DNA of 21,483 bases, from assembly GCA_964622465.1 (NCBI GenBank), contig CAZUQH010000021.1, positions 1 to 21,483 of the forward strand, written 5' to 3'. Of this stretch, positions 6,339-13,187 are shown in pieces (the first letter of the stretch is position 1; each line of letters starts with the position of its first letter). Position numbers and translations under genes: made by a program. The DNA comes from CAZUQH01 sp964622465 (GTDB lineage Bacteria > CG03 > CAZUQH01). A model generated the notes under the pieces. It was not told the origin of the DNA, ran no database searches, and saw nothing but the letters and a program-made list of their open reading frames with translations.

Positions 6339-6367
6339 TTCACTTTTTACGCCTGATGTGGTAGAAT
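6339..6367 (+). promoter_or_regulatory. Candidate promoter of the PLD-family gene
   Basis: TTCACT at 6339-6344 and TAGAAT at 6362-6367 are 17 bp apart, with an extended -10 TGG directly before TAGAAT. Transcription would begin about 6374, only about 3 nt before the ATG at 6377, so the message would be almost leaderless. There is no Shine-Dalgarno site here, which fits. Confidence 0.5.
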
Positions 6368-6376
6368 TAAGCTATT

Positions 6377-8281
6377 ATGTGGCGTTCCGTCCATAAGCGT
6401 TTATCTCTTTTTTATTTCCTGCTGTTATCACCCGGGTTATGCCTGTTGTTTTTTCCTGTTTCTGCTCAAGCAGAGCACCCACGCCACATATTCCTTCCGA
6501 CCGGCTTTTATGCACCGATTGTAATAAACCAGATTGATTCAGCAACCTCAACGATAGATGTCCAGATGTATCTTGCGCACTATGACCAGGGTGACGGGAC
6601 GCCAATGGTAGAAGCAATACTTGACCGCCTTATAAATGCCGGAGAGCGTGGTGTAGACGTCACGGTCACGCTGGAAGACACGCAGAAATTCAACAGCCAC
6701 GATGCATACGAGTATCTGACATCTTCCGGAGTAACCGTGCGTTATGATTCTCCGGAAGTTTACCTTCATACAAAATGTATCACTTTTGACGACCGCACTC
6801 AAATAGTGGGAAGCAATAACTGGACAGAACCAGGGCTATCAGCAAACAACGAAGCAGCGGTGCTCGTAGACCTTCAGCCGGCACCTGACACCTACGAAAT
6901 TATCGCAGGTACGGAATATCTCCATACCTGCATCTCTCTAATCAATAACGCAGAGGAGTCAATTGATTTCATCATTTACAATTTTGATTACGTCCCATCG
7001 AATCCGGATGCACCAGGAAGCCGCATAGTTGAAGCGCTCATCGGAACAATCAAAAGAGGCGTTAAGGTGCAAGGCATTATAGATTCATATTATGGTGAAT
7101 TCTCTGCAAAGAATTCAGCTGCATACAATGCGCTTCTTGCAAGTGGCGCATCAGTTTATTACGACCCGCCTGGTGTAGTAACTCATGCGAAAATGCTCAT
7201 AGTAGATTCAAGTCGTGCTCTTGTTGGAAGTGCAAATTGGACACGGGAGTCACTCTGTAATCCGGGAGAGATGTCGGTCCTGATAAACTCGTCAGAATTT
7301 GCATCTTCTGCACTTGAATATTTCAATTCAATACTTATAGAGAGTAAACGCGCCGCATTTGAAGGCCCCGAGCAAATACTCATACCTTACTCATGGCTCG
7401 CGCCACCAAGCGGCCGAGAACCTGGCGGTATTATCAGGCAACTCTGGGATAGAAAGGCAGATAAGGCACTCAGCGTATTCCTCTATCTTCTTTATTGGGC
7501 GCAAATAAACCATACAAATCATTTTTCGCTCACTTACGAAGAACTTGGTGACGCTATGGGTTATAGATCTACGCCAGAGCATCCAATATCAATCCATAAT
7601 TTTCAGAGTCGTGTAAGGGAATGGCTGGTTTCACTTGACCGTCTCGGTGCAATTGAGTACCAGGAAGAAGGGCGGTGGATAACCCTGCCTGATGATGCTT
7701 TGGAACGTGATCATTCTGTTTGTTTTGGCATTCCTTGCACATTTTGGGAATACGGGTGGTACAGAAAACTTGGTTTCAAGGAGACTTACTTCTACCTCAT
7801 AGACTGGGTCGAATATACCAGAAGCAGTGAAAAACCAATATGGTTTGCGAGTGGTGAGCAAATCCATCAACAATATGGTATAAATACAGGAGCTGTTGGT
7901 AGAGCAGTTCGAGAATTGCACAGGCTTAACCTCATAGAAGTGATGCATGACATTCCCGCCACAGACCAGCCGTTTTCAGAACGTCTCGCAAACCGTTATC
8001 TGGTGGACATCCCGTGGTCAGAAGATGAATTTCAAGCAAGACTCAAGCAAGAGATTGACCAGCACGGTGTGCAACTTATCCAGTTTGCTCAAGAAATGGC
8101 AACTAAAATAGATGACCCGTATGATATAAATGCAATTACTGATTTCATAGGTCTGACAAAGACGTATGGACAGACAGCAGTCCGTCAAGCAGTAGAAAAA
8201 GCAACCTCGCTTTCTTGGGGAAATGGAAAGTGGGAGATACGGTATATAGCCGGCATACTCAAGAAGGGATACGGAAAGTGA
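6377..8281 (+). CDS. Exported phospholipase D/nuclease-family protein with C-terminal winged-helix and DnaD-like region
   Basis: A 634-residue protein. Residues 1-32 form a typical signal peptide (basic start, hydrophobic core, SAQA before EH). Two complete PLD catalytic motifs follow: H131-K133-D138 then GSNN (145-148), and H270-K272-D277 then GSAN (284-287). Together they make one active site of the Nuc/PLD phosphodiesterase type; the substrate may be phospholipid or nucleic acid. The C-terminal half (about 355-634) is different. It has a winged-helix-like part (360-430, with FSLTYEELGDAMGY), a second one (485-525, with SGEQIHQQYG and VGRAVRELHRLNLIEV), and a final segment (580-634, with RQAVEKA...YIAGILKKG) that resembles the DnaD C-terminal domain. 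DNA-binding domains behind a signal peptide are unexpected. moxR follows 27 nt after the stop, so this gene may lead the long operon. Confidence 0.85.
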   Translation: MWRSVHKRLSLFYFLLLSPGLCLLFFPVSAQAEHPRHIFLPTGFYAPIVINQIDSATSTIDVQMYLAHYDQGDGTPMVEAILDRLINAGERGVDVTVTLEDTQKFNSHDAYEYLTSSGVTVRYDSPEVYLHTKCITFDDRTQIVGSNNWTEPGLSANNEAAVLVDLQPAPDTYEIIAGTEYLHTCISLINNAEESIDFIIYNFDYVPSNPDAPGSRIVEALIGTIKRGVKVQGIIDSYYGEFSAKNSAAYNALLASGASVYYDPPGVVTHAKMLIVDSSRALVGSANWTRESLCNPGEMSVLINSSEFASSALEYFNSILIESKRAAFEGPEQILIPYSWLAPPSGREPGGIIRQLWDRKADKALSVFLYLLYWAQINHTNHFSLTYEELGDAMGYRSTPEHPISIHNFQSRVREWLVSLDRLGAIEYQEEGRWITLPDDALERDHSVCFGIPCTFWEYGWYRKLGFKETYFYLIDWVEYTRSSEKPIWFASGEQIHQQYGINTGAVGRAVRELHRLNLIEVMHDIPATDQPFSERLANRYLVDIPWSEDEFQARLKQEIDQHGVQLIQFAQEMATKIDDPYDINAITDFIGLTKTYGQTAVRQAVEKATSLSWGNGKWEIRYIAGILKKGYGK

Positions 8282-8308
8282 TATTTAATATAACAGGAGG
8301 AATCCACG

Positions 8309-9313
8309 ATGGAGCTTACTACAAAACTGACACCGGAAGAGCAAAAACTTATCTCAAAACTTGCAGATGCGCGCGACTCAATCCTTTCGCAACTAAGGCG
8401 CATAATTGTCGGTCAAAAGGATGTTATTGACCAGCTCCTGATTGCTCTTTTTGCAAGAGGTCATTGTCTAATAGTAGGCGTGCCAGGTCTTGCTAAGACC
8501 CTGCTTGTCAATACGATTGCGCAGATTCTTGGCCTCAAGTTCAGGCGGATTCAGTTTACTCCAGATTTGATGCCGTCGGATATTACAGGAACTGATGTGA
8601 TTGAGGAAAACGTTAGCACAGGCAGGCGCGAGCTCAGGTTTATCAGTGGCCCGATTTTTGCAAACGTAATTCTTGCTGATGAGATAAACAGGACTCCGCC
8701 AAAAACGCAGGCGGCACTGCTTCAATCAATGCAGGAATATTCAGTAACCATAGGTGACAAAACATATTCACTTGACCCACCTTTTTATGTCCTCGCCACG
8801 CAGAACCCAATAGAGCAAGAGGGCTGCTATTCGCTACCTGAGGCACAGCTTGACCGTTTCTTTTTCCAGGTGAACATTGATTATCCGTCACCTGCCGAAG
8901 AGATAGAAATCGTCCAGAGGACAACTACGGTTGAAATTCCATCGGTAGAACCGGCATTCAAAGCGCCGGAGATATTAAAACTACAGGATATAGTGCGCGA
9001 AGTGCCGGTTGCAGATAGCGTTGTCGAATACGCAGTGGAACTTGTCCATGCAACACGGCCGAAAAATGCCCAGTCGCCTGACTTTGTCAAAAAGTGGGTG
9101 AACTGGGGCGCAAGCCCTCGCGCTTCACAGTATCTCGTCCTTGGCGGAAAAGCGCGCGCATTGCTTGATGGACGCTATACTGTTTCAAAAGAAGACGTGC
9201 GTGCATTGGCATATCCTGTGATGCGGCACAGGATAATTCTCAATTTTGCAGCAGAAGCAGAAGGTGTACTTACAGACCAGGTAATAGAACGGCTTCTCGA
9301 ACTCAAAAAGTGA
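8309..9313 (+). CDS. moxR: MoxR-family AAA+ ATPase
   Basis: A 334-residue cytoplasmic MoxR ATPase (AAA_3). MoxR proteins act as chaperone-like ATPases that insert cofactors into, or remodel, vWA-domain partner proteins. Seen: Walker A GVPGLAKT (57-64), the FTPDLMPSDITGTDV stretch (83-97), Walker B ILADEINR (121-128), sensor ATQNP (163-167), LPEAQLDRF (176-184), and a C-terminal AAA lid. The start has a good AGGAGG site about 8 nt upstream of ATG 8309. It lies between the PLD gene and a DUF58 gene, the classic MoxR-DUF58-vWA order. The spacer to DUF58 is filled by two inverted repeat copies. Confidence 0.95.
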   Translation: MELTTKLTPEEQKLISKLADARDSILSQLRRIIVGQKDVIDQLLIALFARGHCLIVGVPGLAKTLLVNTIAQILGLKFRRIQFTPDLMPSDITGTDVIEENVSTGRRELRFISGPIFANVILADEINRTPPKTQAALLQSMQEYSVTIGDKTYSLDPPFYVLATQNPIEQEGCYSLPEAQLDRFFFQVNIDYPSPAEEIEIVQRTTTVEIPSVEPAFKAPEILKLQDIVREVPVADSVVEYAVELVHATRPKNAQSPDFVKKWVNWGASPRASQYLVLGGKARALLDGRYTVSKEDVRALAYPVMRHRIILNFAAEAEGVLTDQVIERLLELKK

Positions 9314-9320
9314 CACGAAG

Positions 9321-9360
9321 TGTCATTGCGAGGCCGCGTATGCGGCCGTGGCAATCCCAT
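9321..9360 (+). repeat. Palindromic repeat copy E
   Basis: Outer arms ATTGC (9325-9329) and GCAAT (9351-9355), inner arms GGCCGC (9332-9337) and GCGGCC (9342-9347), loop GTAT. Compared with copy B the two inner arms have changed together, keeping the pairing. Faces copy F in inverted orientation. Confidence 0.85.
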
Positions 9361-9370
9361 GCCAGTAAAG

Positions 9371-9406
9371 AGATTGCTTCGTCGCTAACGCTCCTCGCAA
9401 TGACGG
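9371..9406 (-). repeat. Palindromic repeat copy F (inverted)
   Basis: Minus-strand copy: ATTGC at 9373-9377 and GCAAT at 9397-9401, core with GC arms round a GTTA loop. With copy E it fills the moxR-DUF58 spacer and ends 8 nt before the DUF58 start. E and F could also pair with each other as one long hairpin. Confidence 0.8.
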
Positions 9407-9413
9407 GTATAAT

Positions 9414-10304
9414 ATGCCATCTGTAAAAGAACGACTTACTCCAGAATTTCTTGCTCGTATCTCTCATATGGAACTGCGCGCGCGTATGGTTGTTGAAGGG
9501 CTTATCCCAGGGCTTCATCAAAGTCCGTTCCAGGGATATAGTCTGGAATTTGCGCAGCACCGGCCTTATGCGCCAGGAGACGAACTAAAACGCCTTGACT
9601 GGAAAGTATACGGTCGCACTGACCGCTTTTTCATAAAACAATTTCAGGAAGAAACGAACCTCCGTAGCTATATCATGCTTGACACAAGTGCTTCTATGAA
9701 TTTCACTTCAGGAACGGTGACCAAACTACAATACGCAACTTACCTCGCAGCAGCAATCGCATACATCCTCGTTATGCAGGACGATTCCGTCGCGCTTGCT
9801 CTGTATGATAACAGGATAAAAGATTATCTGCCGCCGTTTCAGACAAAAGCGCATCTTGCACGTCTCTGGCAGCGGCTTGAAGATGTAACCGGCGAGGGAA
9901 TCTCTAACATTAGCGCAGCAGTTAAACTCTTGAACCAGAATGCAAGGTGTCGCGGACTTGTAATAGTTCTTTCTGACCTGTTCGATGACCCGGATACGAC
10001 TATTCAGGCACTAAGATACTTAAGGCATCATAAACACGAAGTTATTGTTTTCCACGTACTCGACCCCCAGGAAAGACGTCTTGGTGCCGAAGGTTATATA
10101 AACTTCGTGGATATGGAAACAGGCGAGCGTTTGCCTTGCGATGCACAAGTTGTGAAGCGCGAACACGATATGATGGTAAACAATTACCTGGAGCGCATGC
10201 GTTTAAGTTGCTTGTCTTCGGACATTGACTATTTCAGAGTTGATACTAATACAGAACTTGACCGCACGCTCGCAATGTACTTCGCACACCGTCAAGTAGT
10301 ATAG
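9414..10304 (+). CDS. DUF58 vWA-like protein
   Basis: A 296-residue cytoplasmic DUF58 protein, the usual partner gene of MoxR ATPases. Seen: the DUF58 signature GYSLEFAQHRPYAPGDELKR (41-60) continuing into LDWKVYGRTDRFFIKQFQEE (61-80), then a vWA-like domain with MIDAS DTSAS (90-94) after a hydrophobic strand, and SDLFDDPD further on. No membrane segment. The start ATG 9414 has no recognisable ribosome binding site: the bases upstream are repeat copy F plus GGGTATAAT. It may rely on coupling or on the repeat-derived leader. Its role is inferred from the family as an adaptor between MoxR and the membrane vWA proteins encoded next. Confidence 0.9.
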   Translation: MPSVKERLTPEFLARISHMELRARMVVEGLIPGLHQSPFQGYSLEFAQHRPYAPGDELKRLDWKVYGRTDRFFIKQFQEETNLRSYIMLDTSASMNFTSGTVTKLQYATYLAAAIAYILVMQDDSVALALYDNRIKDYLPPFQTKAHLARLWQRLEDVTGEGISNISAAVKLLNQNARCRGLVIVLSDLFDDPDTTIQALRYLRHHKHEVIVFHVLDPQERRLGAEGYINFVDMETGERLPCDAQVVKREHDMMVNNYLERMRLSCLSSDIDYFRVDTNTELDRTLAMYFAHRQVV

Positions 10305-10310
10305 CACCAC

Positions 10311-10357
10311 TGTCATTCTGAGCAAGATGTCATTCTCAAGCGTTGCGAAGAATCCCA
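10311..10357 (+). repeat. Palindromic repeat copies G (half) and H (full)
   Basis: A half copy (10311-10327, tgtcattctgagcaaga) is followed directly by a full copy (10328-10357) with outer arms ATTC (10332-10335) and GAAT (10350-10353), inner GC pairs and loop GTT. The full copy ends 4 nt before the next start codon. Confidence 0.8.
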
Positions 10358-10361
10358 TATA

Positions 10362-13187
10362 ATGACTTTATCTTTCCTGAACCCTTTATATCTCTGGTTT
10401 ATCCCGCTCGCTTCTATCCCGGTTATCATACATTTTCTTTCACGCACCAGGCCACGCGTTTTCCCATTCTCAACCCTTATGTTCCTTAAAACAGCAAGCA
10501 CAAGGTCCTTGAGGAGGCACCGGCTGAGAGAAATCCTGCTTCTTGTCTTAAGGACGCTTGCAATTGCGTTCATAGTGCTTGCATTTGCGCGGCCGGTGAT
10601 GCGTCTGATGCCACCCAGAGCAGGAAAGCACGCACTCTCAGTGGTGCTCGTGGTTGACAATTCATATTCTACCCGTGCAGTAGTTGAGGGCAGGACAGTT
10701 ATGGATAGAATTATAGAAAGTGCCCAGCGGCTGATAGAGATGTGCCCCGATGAATCGGAACTCGGGCTCGTAACCGGTGGCGGCACGTCCGAAGTAATTC
10801 TGGCACTCGGCAGCCCGAGAGAAAAACTTAACCAGAGATTAGACGAGCTTCAGGCGACTTATTTCAGCGGAGACATAAAAGACGGTCTTGCTCTCGCATA
10901 CCAGATGCTACAGGAAAAAAGTGAAGCAGACCGGGTAATTCTCGTTGTATCAGATGGCTGTCGCCACAACTGGGATGGTTTCACAAAAGAGGATATTCCA
11001 TACTATACACAGGATGTAAGGGTTGTAGTTATACAGCCCTGTGGAGAACTGGAGAACCTTGCAATGAGGGACGTTGTGCTTTCTCCGGGTGGTTCTGTAC
11101 GAACGGTTAAATTAACCGCCTGTGTTTCTAATACCGGTTTGCGTGTCAGAGGAGAAAGGCAGCTCACGTTGAGAGCAGCCAATTCAATTATTGCCCGTGG
11201 GTTTGCTGGCGGGAATGACGAAATAATACAAAAAGATTTCTTTATTCAAAAGCCCCAGAGTAGTTATCAGATGCTTGAGGTATCTCTGGAGCGTGACGCT
11301 CTGCCGGTTGACGACGTATTCTGGGTTCAGGTACCTCCCCAGCGTACGATAAAAGTGCTCGCTGTAGATGGCCAGCCAGGGCTCTCGCAGTACCAGAGTG
11401 AACTTTACTTTTTCTCGCTCGCTCTTTCTCCCGAACGCGGGATTTCCAATGTGGAGGTTCATCCTGTCAGCGTAGACCAATTAAAACCATCTGCTCTGGA
11501 GCAAAACGAAATCCTCGTGCTTGCAAACGTCAAAGAATTGCCAGAAGGAGCAGTGGAAGCAATAAGAAAGTTTATGGAGCAAGGCGGTGGGGTCCTTGTA
11601 AGCGCTGGCTCACAGCTTGCCGGCAGTGCTTCCTGGCTTGCAAAAATCTGGGGCAGTCCTCCGGGCACAGTTACAGAATTCCCTGCGGAAGGCGTAGTGG
11701 GTGAGCTTGCTCACCCCTCATTGTTACACCCAATTCTCTCCGGCTGGACAGACGATGACATCAAAGGGTTACAAGCAGCGTCAGTAACCAGAGTGCTGCG
11801 CACGGACATTGATGAAACAGACAGAATTATTCTAAAATGCGGGTCAGTCCCACTTCTTGTAGAGAGGCCTGTGCCTGTAGTTGGCGCTGGCCGTCTGTTA
11901 TTCTTTGCGACAACTCTTGATAGGGAATGGACCTCGCTTCCGGCGTATCCGGTTTATGTGCCACTTATGCATCAAATTATCGGTTACCTTGCGCCTGGCA
12001 GAGGAGACCAACAGGTTTACTGCTTGAGAGTTGGCGATGAATTCAGTCAGCAGTTTCCGCCAGATAGCATGCCAGTGACTTTAAATGTTACAAGACCGGA
12101 TGCAAAGAGAATGACAATGCTTGAGGAGATAACGCAAGGTTTTTCCGGTTTCAAATTCATCGTTGATGAACCGGGCATCTGGAAGATTGACTGGAGCAGG
12201 AAATCCGGTGAGTCAAGTAAAGCGGTCGTTGCTAATATGAATACACTCAGTAAAGAATCAGACCTCGCTATGGTTGAGACAAGACAATTGAAGCACATAT
12301 TTGGTTCGACTCCGCTTGCTTATGTGAAATATGGGACCGATATGGAATCCCGGCTCAAGGCACTGCTTAGAGGAAGGGATGTCACTGGCACTTTTGTCTG
12401 GCTGGTGCTTGCATTGCTCGGATTAGAAATGTGGCTCAGAAGGTCCTGGCGTACCCATACGGCAGTCATACTTCTGTTGTTATTTTTCCTGCCATCCGTG
12501 GCGTTTGCTCAGGCAGGAAACCAGTTCGTTTTTACTCAACTCAAATATGACGGCAACTGGGACCCGTATCCTGCCAGCTGGGAAGAAATTATTTACTTCC
12601 TTGACGCAACTACAAGCATAAACCCTCTAAAAAAACGACAGGTCATTAGCTTAAAAGAGGATGAGCTCTTTCAGAGTCCGTGTTTCTGGATAACAGGTGA
12701 CGTGAAATTTCCGCAACTTTCTGATGATGAAATAAAAAGTTTGAGAAAATATGTAGAGAGTGGTGGCACGATAATCATTGATTGTGCAAGTGGCAGCGCG
12801 CGCTCTGGTTTCGGACGCGATGTCAAATACCAGATGCAAAGAGTTCTCGAGGACTCGAAGTGGGAAAAAATCCCCGAGACACATGCACTGCTCAGGTCTT
12901 TTTATCTTATGCCGGAGGTTGTTGGCCGTGTTGCAACCCAGCGATGGCTTGAGTCCCTCAACTATCATGGCAGAGCTGCTGTTATTTTGAGCCCGAACGA
13001 CGTTCTCGGCGTATGGTTAAGGGACACGCTCGGAAACTGGGTATATGAATGTACTCCTGGCGGAGAGACACAGCGGCTTGAAGCAATGAAACTTACGGCA
13101 AACATTGTGCTTTATGCGCTTACAGGCACATACAAGCAGGATATGGTCCATCAGCCATACATAAAACAAAAACTCCATGGCAGGTAA
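10362..13187 (+). CDS. BatA-type vWA membrane protein fused to a DUF4159 domain
   Basis: A 941-residue membrane protein. The N-terminus is the double-transmembrane BatA domain (segments about 5-25 and 56-77, with basic RTRPRVFPFSTLMFL between them). A vWA domain follows (about 91-225) with MIDAS DNSYS (99-103) and VVSDG (195-199). The middle (about 330-540) has an amidotransferase-like fold region, with ILVLANVKELPEGA and EQGGGVLVSAGS. A transmembrane segment lies at 676-690. A second hydrophobic stretch at 698-717, ending AFAQA, is followed by a DUF4159 domain (about 720-928, starting FVFTQLKYDGNWDPYP). In other genomes DUF4159 is often a separate exported protein; here its signal-like sequence is internal, which suggests gene fusion. 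The start abuts repeat copy H, with no Shine-Dalgarno site. The end overlaps the next gene by 11 nt. Confidence 0.88.
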   Translation: MTLSFLNPLYLWFIPLASIPVIIHFLSRTRPRVFPFSTLMFLKTASTRSLRRHRLREILLLVLRTLAIAFIVLAFARPVMRLMPPRAGKHALSVVLVVDNSYSTRAVVEGRTVMDRIIESAQRLIEMCPDESELGLVTGGGTSEVILALGSPREKLNQRLDELQATYFSGDIKDGLALAYQMLQEKSEADRVILVVSDGCRHNWDGFTKEDIPYYTQDVRVVVIQPCGELENLAMRDVVLSPGGSVRTVKLTACVSNTGLRVRGERQLTLRAANSIIARGFAGGNDEIIQKDFFIQKPQSSYQMLEVSLERDALPVDDVFWVQVPPQRTIKVLAVDGQPGLSQYQSELYFFSLALSPERGISNVEVHPVSVDQLKPSALEQNEILVLANVKELPEGAVEAIRKFMEQGGGVLVSAGSQLAGSASWLAKIWGSPPGTVTEFPAEGVVGELAHPSLLHPILSGWTDDDIKGLQAASVTRVLRTDIDETDRIILKCGSVPLLVERPVPVVGAGRLLFFATTLDREWTSLPAYPVYVPLMHQIIGYLAPGRGDQQVYCLRVGDEFSQQFPPDSMPVTLNVTRPDAKRMTMLEEITQGFSGFKFIVDEPGIWKIDWSRKSGESSKAVVANMNTLSKESDLAMVETRQLKHIFGSTPLAYVKYGTDMESRLKALLRGRDVTGTFVWLVLALLGLEMWLRRSWRTHTAVILLLLFFLPSVAFAQAGNQFVFTQLKYDGNWDPYPASWEEIIYFLDATTSINPLKKRQVISLKEDELFQSPCFWITGDVKFPQLSDDEIKSLRKYVESGGTIIIDCASGSARSGFGRDVKYQMQRVLEDSKWEKIPETHALLRSFYLMPEVVGRVATQRWLESLNYHGRAAVILSPNDVLGVWLRDTLGNWVYECTPGGETQRLEAMKLTANIVLYALTGTYKQDMVHQPYIKQKLHGR

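Noticed and set aside
9408..10363. TATAAT at 9408-9413 and 10358-10363 as promoter -10 boxes for the genes behind them
   Set aside because: They touch or overlap the start codons, so a transcript from them would begin inside the coding sequence.
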